A stretch of 64,000 bases of DNA. It comes from Oceaniglobus roseus. Its GTDB lineage: Bacteria > Pseudomonadota > Alphaproteobacteria > Rhodobacterales > Rhodobacteraceae. The first letter of the stretch is position 1, and each line of letters starts with the position of its first letter. The stretch lies in NCBI RefSeq assembly GCF_002869745.1, contig NZ_PNOS01000012.1, positions 40,381 through 104,380 of the forward strand, read 5' to 3'. Of this stretch, positions 15,333-24,646 are shown piece by piece. The notes beneath the pieces were generated by a model that was not told where the DNA came from, made no database searches, and saw only the letters and a list, made by a program, of their open reading frames with translations. The position numbers and the translations under genes are program-made.

Positions 15333-15851
15333 TCAGGCGGCGTGCACCTCGATCGTCTTCTCGGCGGCCAGCGCCGCCTCTGACTTCGGCAGGCTGATCG
15401 TCAGCACGCCCTTGGCGAACTGCGCGTCGATCTTTTCCTGGTCGATGTTCTGCGGCAGCCGGATCGAGCGGCGGAAGCTGCCCCAGCGGCGCTCGCTTAC
15501 GTGGTAGGCGTCCTGCTCGCGCGACGATTCCTCGGTCTTTTCGCCCGAGATCGTCAGCATCCCGTCGCTGATCTTCACCGAAACGTCCTTCGCCTCCATC
15601 CCCGGCAACTCGGCGGCGATGGAGAAGGACTTGTCGTTCTCCACGACATCCATCGCGGGGCTCAGGGCCGCCGGAGCGAACATCGCGGGGGTTCCGGGCG
15701 ATCCGCGCTCGAAGAGGCGCGTCGGCTCGAAGGCGTCGAACAGCCGCTCCATCTCGTCGCGCAGGCTGCCGAAACCGGGCCAGCCCGACAGGGCCGACTG
15801 CGGGAACCGCTCGGCGCCGCGGGTGACGGGAACATGGGTCTTCTTGGACAT
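15333..15851 (-). CDS. Hsp20/alpha-crystallin small heat-shock protein
   Basis: A 172-residue small heat-shock protein. An N-terminal arm (MSKKTHVPVTRGAE) precedes an alpha-crystallin domain from about residue 65 (PAMDVVENDKSF) to the end, including AELPGM and the conserved RSIRLPQNID region and a GVLTISLPK strand. An ATP-independent holdase is expected. The start at 15851 follows CAGGAGAG. The nearest FNR-type box (11) is 156 nt upstream, farther than for other genes. Hsp20 is a hallmark of hypoxic dormancy regulons such as mycobacterial HspX. Confidence 0.92.
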   Translation of the reverse strand: MSKKTHVPVTRGAERFPQSALSGWPGFGSLRDEMERLFDAFEPTRLFERGSPGTPAMFAPAALSPAMDVVENDKSFSIAAELPGMEAKDVSVKISDGMLTISGEKTEESSREQDAYHVSERRWGSFRRSIRLPQNIDQEKIDAQFAKGVLTISLPKSEAALAAEKTIEVHAA

Positions 15852-16006
15852 CTGACTCTCCTGTCTCGGGTTGAGGGCGCCACCCGCCGGGGATGGACGG
15901 GTGGCGCGGAACCGCACCGCCCCGGCGGCGGCGGCCGAACGGTGGCAAGCCGCGCCGCCCCGGACGGGCGAGCCAGACAAATGTGCCGCGGCGGGACCGC
16001 GGCGCA

Positions 16007-16020
16007 TTGACGGCCATCAA
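16007..16020. promoter_or_regulatory. FNR-type box 11, between hsp20 and the polymer-forming membrane protein
   Basis: TTGAC-GGCC-ATCAA. It is 60 nt from the rightward start at 16080 with a -10-like TAGACT at 16044-16049, and 156 nt from the leftward Hsp20 start. Confidence 0.7.
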
Positions 16021-16079
16021 CGACAGCGCGCCGGCCCGCCCCCTAGACTGCGACAGGAAGAACGTCGTCTGGAACCGCC

Positions 16080-17294
16080 ATGCCTTTTCGCTGCCTTGCG
16101 GGCTCTCTTGCCGCCGTCCTCTGCCTCGCGGCCCCGTCGGTGGCCGGAACCGTCGTCATCGGCCAGGATACCTTCATCGGCGGCACGCCGTCCGGCGAGG
16201 CGACGTCGGCGCCGCGCGACCTGTTCTTCGCCGGGCCCTCTGCCGAGCTTGCAATCCCGGTGGCGGGCGATGCCCACCTTGCCGGGTTCTCGGCGCATGC
16301 CGGGGCGGCGACCGGGGCGGATCTCTATGCCGCGGGGGCGGAGGTGCGGATCGACGCGCCGGTGGGCGGGGATGTGTCGGCGGTTGGCTTCTCGGTCGCG
16401 CTCGGCCCCGGCGCGACGATCGGGGGCAACGCGCGGCTCGGCGGCGGCTCGGTGCGAATCGCGGCGCCCGTCGCGGGGGCGCTGGCAGCCAGCGCCGGGG
16501 CGCTGACCCTCGACGCCCGGATCGGCGGCGACGCCCGGATCACGGCGCGCACGGTGACCTTCGGGCCGGACGCCACGGTGGCGGGCACGCTGCACCTCGC
16601 GACGGCCGAGCCGGTGGCCGTGCCCGCATCGGTGGCACCGCCCGAGCGGGTGGTGATCGGGCGGATCGCGCCGGACGACATGCCTATGCACGCGCCCGAC
16701 TGGGCGCCGGGCTGGGTGCGCGCCTGGTCGGGGCACTGGATGCACGGGGCGGGGGAGGCGTGGCGGGCGCCGCCCCCGGCGGTCCTGCTGGCCGGGTCGC
16801 TCCTGACCTTGGCCTTCCTGTTGGCCCTCGGCGCCGCCGCGCTGGCCCTGCTGCCCGAGCGGGTCGAGACGCTGCGCCGCCGGGCCGCCGGGCACCCCTG
16901 GCTGGCGCTGCTGACCGGCCTGCTGGGGCTTGGCACCCTCGTCGGTCTGATCCCGGTGGCGGCGCTCACCCTGATCGGGCTGCCTCTCGTGCCGGTGGCG
17001 ATCCTCGCCCTCGTCGTGGTCTGGACGCTCGGCTATCTCCTTGGCACCTACAGCGCCGCCGCCTTCGTGCTGGAAGGCTTCGGGCGGCGCGAGGGGCCGC
17101 AGGGCATGGCGCGGCGGCTGGGCGCGCTGGCGCTCGGGCTGGCGGTGGCGACGGTGCTGAACTTCATCCCCGTTCTCGGCTGGATGGCGAACCTCGCGCT
17201 GGTCCTCATCGGCATCGGGGCGCTGGCCGCCGCGGTCTTCGGCAGGCTCGGCGCGATGGTCTCGGCGGTTCCGCCGACCGCCGGGGCGGCATAG
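16080..17294 (+). CDS. Polymer-forming (bactofilin-like) repeat membrane protein
   Basis: A 404-residue protein with a signal peptide (MPFRCLAGSLAAVLCLAAPSVAG). Residues about 25-185 are short glycine/alanine/valine-rich repeats (G-D-A-x-I/V pattern) like a right-handed beta-helix of the polymer-forming cytoskeletal type. From about residue 235 there are roughly five hydrophobic helices. The layout suggests an exported beta-solenoid tethered to an inner-membrane domain; such proteins are usually annotated as hypothetical. Function unknown. A 52-residue membrane protein follows 62 nt later and may be its partner. Confidence 0.75.
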   Translation: MPFRCLAGSLAAVLCLAAPSVAGTVVIGQDTFIGGTPSGEATSAPRDLFFAGPSAELAIPVAGDAHLAGFSAHAGAATGADLYAAGAEVRIDAPVGGDVSAVGFSVALGPGATIGGNARLGGGSVRIAAPVAGALAASAGALTLDARIGGDARITARTVTFGPDATVAGTLHLATAEPVAVPASVAPPERVVIGRIAPDDMPMHAPDWAPGWVRAWSGHWMHGAGEAWRAPPPAVLLAGSLLTLAFLLALGAAALALLPERVETLRRRAAGHPWLALLTGLLGLGTLVGLIPVAALTLIGLPLVPVAILALVVVWTLGYLLGTYSAAAFVLEGFGRREGPQGMARRLGALALGLAVATVLNFIPVLGWMANLALVLIGIGALAAAVFGRLGAMVSAVPPTAGAA

Positions 17295-17356
17295 GGCTGG
17301 CGACGGCACGACCAGAGGGGCCGGATCGTCCGGCCGGACAGAAGCGGGAACAGCGC

Positions 17357-17515
17357 ATGGACAGGATCAGGATCGAGAACCACGGCGGCATCGGCCTTCT
17401 CTGGCTGATCGGCTGGCTCTTCACGACGGGCTATCTTGGGCTCGGCTTTTGGCGGGCGGTGCTGGCCCTGCTGATCTGGCCCTACGACCTCGGGCTGGCG
17501 CTTGCAGCCCAGTGA
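17357..17515 (+). CDS. Small membrane protein, 52 residues
   Basis: MDRIRIENHGGIGLLWLIGW opens a 52-residue protein with two hydrophobic segments (about 12-28 and 32-50). Not recognised by family. It lies 62 nt after the polymer-forming membrane protein on the same strand and just before the structured intergenic region. Its codon use and hydrophobic design support a real gene; the Shine-Dalgarno sequence is weak. Confidence 0.6.
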   Translation: MDRIRIENHGGIGLLWLIGWLFTTGYLGLGFWRAVLALLIWPYDLGLALAAQ

Positions 17516-17576
17516 TGGCGCCCGCTCTGCCGCTGTCCGGCGATGTCACGGAATATCATGGAGAATCCATTGCCTG

Positions 17577-17590
17577 TTGATCGCCGTCAA
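17577..17590 (+). promoter_or_regulatory. FNR-type box 12 with no protein gene behind it
   Basis: TTGAT-CGCC-GTCAA, near-perfect dyad, inside a 397-base stretch with no convincing coding sequence. If used as a class II site the transcript would start near 17625. Confidence 0.6.
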
Positions 17591-17624
17591 TGACCGGGGC
17601 GCGAGAGTCGGCGAAGCTGGGGCA

Positions 17625-17835
17625 TCGAAGGTCGGGAACCAAGCAAGGCGGATCGCCAGTTCCCCAGACAAGCGGATCCGCCCGTCCATTCCGGGGTTTC
17701 CACGGCTTTCGATGGGACGGCCCCGGAAACCGGTCCCGTGATACCGGCGAAATACACGGTTTCCGGGGCAGTTGCCCTGTTTGATCGAGGCATTTGGAGA
17801 AGGAAGAAAGGGCAGGTGGAACCTGCCCTTCCATT
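17625..17835 (+). ncRNA. Candidate FNR-dependent small RNA
   Basis: The 17516-17912 gap holds FNR-type box 12 and then strongly structured DNA. A 13-bp perfect stem (17720-17732 with 17757-17769) encloses a 24-nt loop. GCGGATCCGC is palindromic at 17672-17681. GGTTTCC at 17695-17701 could pair with GGAAACC at 17725-17731 instead, giving mutually exclusive folds. A 10-bp stem hairpin lies at 17808-17830. The 5' end is placed about 41 nt from the box centre; the 3' end is a guess. A strong -10 is not visible. FnrS of E. coli is an established example of an FNR-activated small RNA; homology is not claimed. Confidence 0.3.
17808..17830 (-). terminator. Strong hairpin terminator after the cytochrome c gene
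   Basis: AAGGGCAGGT, loop of 3 nt, ACCTGCCCTT. On the minus strand it is followed by a T/C-rich tail (TCTTCCTTC), so it most likely ends the cytochrome c transcript 83 nt past its stop. It may also end the candidate small RNA on the plus strand, where the tail is poorer in T. Confidence 0.7.
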
Positions 17836-17912
17836 TCCGTCCGCGCCCGGGTTTTCGGAGCCGTGGCCTGCGCCCGTCGCCGAAATCGGTGAACGGGCGC
17901 GGCGAGAATTCG

Positions 17913-18314
17913 TCAGTCCGCCTGCAGGCCCTCGAGGTACAGCGCCAGCGTCAGGATTCGGCCGTTGCGGTCGAGGACCGACAGGGCCTTGTCGCCGTAA
18001 CCCTGGGTCTCCTCGTCGAAGAGCGGGCCGAAATCGGGCATGGGCCCGCCGTGCAGCTTGTCCTTCCAGGTGCCATTCAGCAGGTGGACGACCCGGAGCA
18101 TCGGGAAAGTGCCGCCGTTGCGCGCGGACAGGCCGGTGAGGTCGGGCACCGGGATCGTTAGGAACGGCGACAGGATCCCTTCGCCTTTGGCATCGTCGCC
18201 ATGACAGTAGGCACAGTAATAGGCGAAGAGTTCGGTGCCCGGGTCGATCTCCTGGGCCGGCGCGACGCCGGGCGCGGCCAAGGTCAGAGCAAGTGCAAGG
18301 TGGATCGGTTTCAT
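17913..18314 (-). CDS. Periplasmic c-type cytochrome, class I
   Basis: A 133-residue protein with a signal peptide (MKPIHLALALTLAAPGVAPA) and one heme c site CAYCH at residues 34-38. A likely axial methionine is in GGPMPDFG near residue 93. Mono-heme, soluble periplasmic electron carrier expected. It starts at 18314, 54 nt from FNR-type box 13, divergent from the kinase/AAA fusion. Its partner oxidase or reductase is not in the window. Confidence 0.88.
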   Translation of the reverse strand: MKPIHLALALTLAAPGVAPAQEIDPGTELFAYYCAYCHGDDAKGEGILSPFLTIPVPDLTGLSARNGGTFPMLRVVHLLNGTWKDKLHGGPMPDFGPLFDEETQGYGDKALSVLDRNGRILTLALYLEGLQAD

Positions 18315-18367
18315 GTCAGCCCTCCGCAGATAGACCCCATTGCTCGCATCGCCGCGGCGCGCGCGCA

Positions 18368-18381
18368 TTGTCGGCCGTCAA
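18368..18381 (-). promoter_or_regulatory. FNR-type box 13, cytochrome c gene
   Basis: TTGTC-GGCC-GTCAA on the + strand, 54 nt upstream of the leftward cytochrome c gene. Confidence 0.65.
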
Positions 18382-18423
18382 TCCGTCTCGCGCGGCGGGG
18401 CGGGCAGGGCATGGGCGGTGCGA

Positions 18424-18437
18424 TTGATCCAGAGCAA
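18424..18437 (+). promoter_or_regulatory. FNR-type box 14, kinase/AAA fusion gene
   Basis: TTGAT-CCAG-AGCAA, 44 nt upstream of the start at 18481. Confidence 0.6.
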
Positions 18438-18480
18438 TGCCGCGGGTGCCCGCTCATGCTCGACTGGCCGCGGAGATGCC

Positions 18481-19998
18481 ATGACCGACGACCAGACCGA
18501 GACCCGCGCCTTTCTCGCCTCGCCCGCCGCCTTCGGCGGGACCGGTCCCGTGCGCGTCGTCGAGACCCACGGCGCGCTGGTGTTCCTGGCGGGCGACACG
18601 GCGCTGAAGCTGAAGCGCGCGGTGGTCTACGACTACATGGACCTCGGGACCGTCGAGAAGCGCCGGGCGCTGCTGCTGCGGGAACTCGAGCTGAACCGCC
18701 CCGCCGCGCCGGAACTCTACCGCGACGTGCTTCCGGTCACGCGCGGCCCGGACGGCCGCCTCGCCCTCGGCGGCACGGGGGCGGCGGTGGACTGGGTGCT
18801 GCGGATGGCGCGCTTCCCGTCCGAGGCCGAGATGCCGGCCGTGATCGCGCGGGGCGGCTTCGACGATGCGCTTGCCGAGGGGACCGGGCGGATGCTGGCC
18901 GCCTACCACGCCGCCGCGCCGGTCCGCCACGGCCCCGGCGCCGCCCGGATGGCGGACATCCTCGACGAGCTCGACCGCGTCTTCGCCACCTTCCCGGCCA
19001 GCGACGGCACCGCCGGGGTCGCCCCCTGGCTTGAACGCGCGCGCGCCGCCCTTGCCGGGGTCACGGACCTGCTGGACCGGCGCGGCGCCGCGGGCCACGT
19101 CCGGCGCGGCCATGGCGACCTGCACCTCGCCAACCTCGTCGTCCTCGACGGCCGCCCGGTCCCCTTCGACGCGCTGGAATTCAGCGAGGAGCTCGGCACC
19201 TGCGACGTGCTCTACGACCTCGCCTTCCTGCTGATGGACCTCTGCCACCGTGGCCTAGACCGCGGCGCCTGCGGCGTGCTCGATGCCTGGCTGACCGCCG
19301 CCGCCAGGGCCGAGGACGAAGGGCTGGCGGCCCTGCCGCTGTTCCTGTCGGTGCGGGCGGCGATCCGCGCGATGGTCTGCCTCCAGACCGACGCGGCGCG
19401 GGGGCATCGCGGCGAGACGACGGAGGAGATCGCGCTCTACCTCGCGCAGGCGGAGACGTTCCTCGGGCCCGCCCCCGCCCGCCTGATCGCCGTCGGGGGC
19501 TTCTCCGGCACCGGCAAGAGCGTCCTCGCCCGCGCCCTTGCCCCAGGTCTCGGGGCGGCACCCGGCGCGGTCCTGATTGCCAGCGACCGCGAGCGCAAGG
19601 GCGGCGCCGTCGACACCCGTCTTGCCCCCGCGGCCTATGCCCCCGCGCAGCGCGGCGCGGTGTACGACAGGCTGTTCGCCCGTGCCGCGACGATCCTCAC
19701 GGCGGGCCATTCCGTCATCCTCGACGCGACCTTCCTCGACCCCGCCCACCGGCAGCGTGCGCAGGCGCTGGCCGTGGTTGCGAAGGTGCCCTTCCACGGG
19801 CTCTGGCTCGACGCGCCCGATGCCGTGCTGGAGGCGCGGCTTGCGGCGCGGAGGGGAGATGCCTCGGACGCCGATGCCGCGGTCCTGAGGCAGCAGCGCC
19901 AGCGGGGCGCTGGACCGCTCTCGTGGGCGCCCCTGGACGCCTCCGGCACGCCCGGTGCGACGGAGGCGGCGGCGCGCGCGATCCTGTCGGGCAGGTGA
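18481..19998 (+). CDS. Aminoglycoside-phosphotransferase-like / AAA (zeta-like) ATPase fusion
   Basis: A 505-residue two-domain protein. Residues about 20-330 resemble the aminoglycoside/choline kinase fold with catalytic motif HGDLHLANL and a following acidic residue in VPFDALEF. Residues about 335-500 are a P-loop kinase-like domain with Walker A GFSGTGKS near residue 340, a layout shared by zeta toxins and gluconate-kinase-like ATPases. The pairing matches the conserved COG2187/COG0645 arrangement; the substrate is not known. The start at 18481 begins MTDDQTETRA. FNR-type box 14 lies 44 nt upstream. Confidence 0.82.
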   Translation: MTDDQTETRAFLASPAAFGGTGPVRVVETHGALVFLAGDTALKLKRAVVYDYMDLGTVEKRRALLLRELELNRPAAPELYRDVLPVTRGPDGRLALGGTGAAVDWVLRMARFPSEAEMPAVIARGGFDDALAEGTGRMLAAYHAAAPVRHGPGAARMADILDELDRVFATFPASDGTAGVAPWLERARAALAGVTDLLDRRGAAGHVRRGHGDLHLANLVVLDGRPVPFDALEFSEELGTCDVLYDLAFLLMDLCHRGLDRGACGVLDAWLTAAARAEDEGLAALPLFLSVRAAIRAMVCLQTDAARGHRGETTEEIALYLAQAETFLGPAPARLIAVGGFSGTGKSVLARALAPGLGAAPGAVLIASDRERKGGAVDTRLAPAAYAPAQRGAVYDRLFARAATILTAGHSVILDATFLDPAHRQRAQALAVVAKVPFHGLWLDAPDAVLEARLAARRGDASDADAAVLRQQRQRGAGPLSWAPLDASGTPGATEAAARAILSGR

Positions 19999-20044
19999 GA
20001 CGCCCTGATGGCAGGGACGGGCGGGCGAGGGTGGCGATAAAGCG

Positions 20045-20058
20045 TTGAGCGTCGTCAA
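20045..20058 (+). promoter_or_regulatory. FNR-type box 15, hydrolase gene
   Basis: TTGAG-CGTC-GTCAA, one half-site mismatch, 90 nt upstream of the proposed GTG start at 20148. This is the last box of the series. Confidence 0.55.
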
Positions 20059-20147
20059 TGCGACGCCCCCTGCGCATCGCAGACTGCGCGGACGGACCGC
20101 GGCGCGAAGGTCGCGCCCGGCCACGCGGAACGATCGAAAGAGGCACG

Positions 20148-21110
20148 GTGCGGCGACGGGATGCACTTCTGCTCGGCTCCGGGGCGGCGCTGCTCGGCGC
20201 CGGACTGGCGGGATGGGGCGGTTATGGCGAGGCGGTGCGGCAGGCCGGGGTCCGCCTTGCCGGCGGCAGCGACCTCGTCCATCTCGGCATGGCCGAAGTG
20301 GAATACGCCATCGCGGGCGAGGGGCCGTGGGTGATGATGATCCACGGCACCGGCGGCGGGTTCGACCAGGGCCTGCTGTTCGCCACCGCCCTGCGCCGGA
20401 AGGGCTATCGCATCCTCGCGCCCTCGCGCTTCGGCTACCTGCGCAGCAGCTTCCCCGAAGATGCCTCCCCGGCCCGCCAGGCCGACGTGCTGGCTGCGCT
20501 CCTCGACCGGCTGGAGGTGGAGCGGCTGGCCGTGATCGGCGGCTCGGCCGGGGCGCTCTCGGCCGCCGAGTTCGCGCTACGCCATCCCGGAAGGTGCAGC
20601 CACCTCGGCCTGCTGGTCCCGGCGGCGAATCTCAAGGGCCGCGATCCGGTGGTGTTCACCGCGCCGCAGCGGCTTGCGGTGCGGGCCGTCCTCGGCTCGG
20701 ACCTGCGGTTCTGGGCGCTCTCGCGCCTTGCCACGCGCCGCATGATCGGCACGCTCCTCGCCACCGACCCGCACCTGCTGGACGCGGTCGGCGCGGGGGA
20801 ACGGCAGCGGGCGCTGGCGATCCTGACCGGCATCTTCCCGGTCGAGCGGAAGGCCCGGGGCCTTGCCGCCGACTCGGCCTGGGCCGGGGCACCGTCGTCC
20901 ACCTGCCATGGCGACATCGCGGTCCCGACCCTGATCCTGTCCTGCGAGGACGACCGCTTCGGCACCGCCGCCACGGCGCGGGACCTCGCGGCGCGCATTC
21001 CCGGCGCCCGGCTGAGGGTCTTCCCGACCGGCGGACACATCTGGCTGGGCCGCGACGGCGCGGTGGCCGAGGCGCTGGACAGCTTCCTGTCCTCGACCCG
21101 GCCGGGGTGA
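20148..21110 (+). CDS. Alpha/beta hydrolase with N-terminal membrane anchor
   Basis: A 320-residue alpha/beta hydrolase. The N-terminus (RRRDALLLGSGAALLGAGLAG) is a Tat-like or uncleaved signal anchor. The oxyanion HGTGGG segment, nucleophile elbow GGSAGA, a late aspartate (CEDDRFG) and histidine (GGHIWLG) complete the triad. Substrate unknown; the family spans esterases and C-C hydrolases. A GTG start at 20148 after AAAGAGG is preferred because the first ATG at 20058 overlaps FNR-type box 15. Convergent with the M32 carboxypeptidase. Confidence 0.82.
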   Translation: MRRRDALLLGSGAALLGAGLAGWGGYGEAVRQAGVRLAGGSDLVHLGMAEVEYAIAGEGPWVMMIHGTGGGFDQGLLFATALRRKGYRILAPSRFGYLRSSFPEDASPARQADVLAALLDRLEVERLAVIGGSAGALSAAEFALRHPGRCSHLGLLVPAANLKGRDPVVFTAPQRLAVRAVLGSDLRFWALSRLATRRMIGTLLATDPHLLDAVGAGERQRALAILTGIFPVERKARGLAADSAWAGAPSSTCHGDIAVPTLILSCEDDRFGTAATARDLAARIPGARLRVFPTGGHIWLGRDGAVAEALDSFLSSTRPG

Positions 21111-21177
21111 GGATCAGGCCGTCATCCGGCGGGGCCGGTCGTGACGGGGAAGGCGACGTCGCGCGCTGCCGCGGGCC

Positions 21178-22664
21178 TCAGGCGGCGAACCTTGCCGACA
21201 GGTGCGCGAGATAGGCGTCGGTCTCGTCGATCTTGGGCGCCGCCCGCTCCAGGATCTCGGCCCGGCTCAGCGACCGGCCGTGTGACCAGACCTGAGCGCC
21301 GAGCGCGGCGCGCAGCGGCGCATAGTCCGCGCGCTCCAGCGCCGCGCCGATCCGTTCGTCCTGCCGCAGCCGGGCGAAGAGGCGGGCGGCGGTCAGGTTG
21401 CCGATGGTGTAGGTCGGGAAGGATCCGAAATAGTTGTGCGACCAGTGGACGTCCTGCAGGCAGCCCTGGCCATCGTCCGGCACCTCCAGCCCCAAGTCCT
21501 CGCGCATCGCCTCGGCCCAGGCGGCGGGAACGTCCGCGACCCTCAGCGATCCGTCGAGCAGCGCCATCTCGATGCGCACGCGCAGCATGATGTGGAGGTC
21601 GTAGGTCAGCTCGTCCGCCTCGATCCGGATGAAGCCGGGGCGGACATGGGTGATGGCGGCCAGCCACTCCTCCACGGTCACGTCGCCCAGCTGCTCGGGG
21701 AAGGTGTCGCGCAGGCGGGCGAAGTGCCGCGCCCAGAAGGCGGGCGAGCGGCCGACGTGGTTCTCGACCAGGCGCGACTGGCTTTCGTGCATCCCGAAGC
21801 TGGTGCCGCCGACGGCATAGAGGCCCTTCAGGTCGGTCGCATGGACGCTGCGGGTCAGGTCCGGTGCGACGCCGAGCTCGTAGAGCGCGTGGCCGGTCTC
21901 GTGCAGCGTGCCGAAGATCGCCATCGGCAGGTAGGACGGATTCCAGCGCGAGGTGATGCGCACGTCGTTGCGGGTCTGGCTGATCTCGAACGGGTGGACG
22001 GTGGTGTCGAGCCGTCCGCGCGAGAAATCGTAACCGGCGGCGGCGGCGATCTCGCGGCAGAAGCGCTGCTGGAGTTCCACGGAATAGTCGCGGAACAGGA
22101 AGTCGCGCCGCGGGGCGGGGCGGCCGAGGGGCGCGTCGAGGATCGGGCGGGTGCCCGCGCGCAGCCGGTCGGAGAGGCGGGTCAGGGACGCTGCCGTCTC
22201 GCCCGGTTCGAACAGGGCGACGAGCGGGTCGTAGGGGTGTTCGTCGTAGCCGAGGGCCGCGGCCTGCTGCTGCGCCAGTGCGACGGAGCGCTCGAGGTAG
22301 GGGCGGAAGATCGCGAAATCGGCCTTCGCCCGCGCCTCGGCCCAGGCGGCGTTGGCCAGCGCGGCGGATTCTGCCTGCGCCTGGAGCAGTTCGGCGGGGA
22401 TCCGGGCGTGGTGGTCGCGTGCCTCCAGCATCGCCCGCGCCGCGCGCCGGGCGGTTTCGGTCGTCGCCGCTTCCAGCGCGGCCTCGGCCGCCGCGCCCAT
22501 CTCGGGGGCAAGGATCATCCGGCGTGCGATGCCCTTCAGCGTGGCGATCTGCTGGCCGCGGGTTTCGGCCCCGCCCGGCGGCATCATCACCCGGGCGTCC
22601 CATTGCAGCGCGTTCACGGCGCAGAGCACGTCGTTGACGCGGCCCGCGAGGGTTTCGAAATCGT

Positions 22665-22668
<4 letters not shown>
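21178..22668 (-). CDS. M32-family metallocarboxypeptidase (Taq type)
   Basis: A 496-residue carboxypeptidase with the zinc motif HETGH in GTLHETGHALYE and the downstream family signature MHESQSRLVENHVGRS. M32 enzymes remove C-terminal residues from peptides in the cytoplasm. Its start overlaps the stop of the ABC ATPase at 22665 (ATGA), making it the last gene of the leftward peptide-import operon. This placement suggests it trims imported peptides. Confidence 0.93.
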
Positions 22669-23674
<1,006 letters not shown>

Positions 23675-23678
<4 letters not shown>

Positions 23679-24646
23679 GCGGGCACCTCTTCGGTCAGGG
23701 GATGGTGGCACAGGGCCATGTGGGCGTTCCCCGTGCGCGGCGGCTCGGTCGCGCAGATGTCGGTGGCGCGGGGGCAGCGCGGGCGGAACGGGCAGCCCGA
23801 GGGCAGGTGCGACAGCTGCGGCGTCGCGCCGGGGATCTGGGGCAGGGGGGTGCCGGGCGGATGCAGCGAGGGCACGCTGTCGATCAGGCCTCGGGTGTAG
23901 GGGTGGCGCGGTGCGGCGATGACCGCCCCGGCGCTGCCGCTTTCCACGATGCGGCCCGCGTACATCACGCAGATGTCGTCGGCGAGGGAGGAGACCACGG
24001 CGAGGTCGTGGGTGACCCAGACGATGGCGGTCCCGGTCTCGTCGGCAAGGCGGCGCACCTCGGCCAGGATCTGGCCCTGGATCGAGACGTCGAGCGCGGT
24101 CGTCGGCTCGTCCGCGATGATGACCGAGGGGCGGTGCAGGAGCGCGGTGGCGATGGCCACGCGCTGCCGCATGCCCCCGGACAGCTGGTGCGGATAGGCC
24201 TTGAGCCGCTCGGCCGGGGCGGGGATGCCGACGATCTCCAGCGCCTCGCGGGCCCGCTCCCATGCGGCGCGCTTCGAGACGCGGTCGTGGACGCGCACGG
24301 CCATCGCCATCTGGTCGCCCACGCGCAGCACCGGGTTCAGCGTCATCATCGGGTCCTGGAAGACCATCGACACCCGCCGTCCCCGCATCCGGCGCAGCGC
24401 GTCGGGCGAGAGGCGGCGCAGGTCGGTGCCGTCGACCAGCACCTCGCCGCCCGAGATCTCGCCCGGCTTGTCGATCAGGCCGAGGATGGAGAAACCGGTG
24501 ACGCTCTTGCCCGAGCCGCTTTCGCCCACCAGCCCCATGATGCGGCCGGGGCTGACGGAGAAGCTGACGTCGTTCACGGCCGTGACCCATCCGCTCCGTG
24601 TCTCGAACCGGGTGGTCAGGCCCCGGACCTCGAGCGCGGCACTCAT
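23675..24646 (-). CDS. Peptide ABC transporter ATP-binding protein (DppD/OppD type)
   Basis: A 323-residue ATPase starting MSAALEVRGLTTRFETRSGW, with Walker A GESGSGKS, signature LSGGMRQRVAIA, Walker B VIIADEPTTALD and the DppD-type C-terminal cysteine motif (CPFRPRCPRATDIC). It pairs with the preceding ATPase as a heterodimer. Overlaps neighbours by 4 nt at each end. Confidence 0.94.

Noticed and set aside
17590..17784. A 64-codon frame starting inside FNR-type box 12
   Set aside because: Its start overlaps the box, it has no ribosome-binding site or family features, and the region is strongly structured, so RNA is a better reading.
17556..17834. A 92-codon leftward frame through the same gap
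   Set aside because: It crosses the terminator hairpin and both strong stems, with no recognisable motif.
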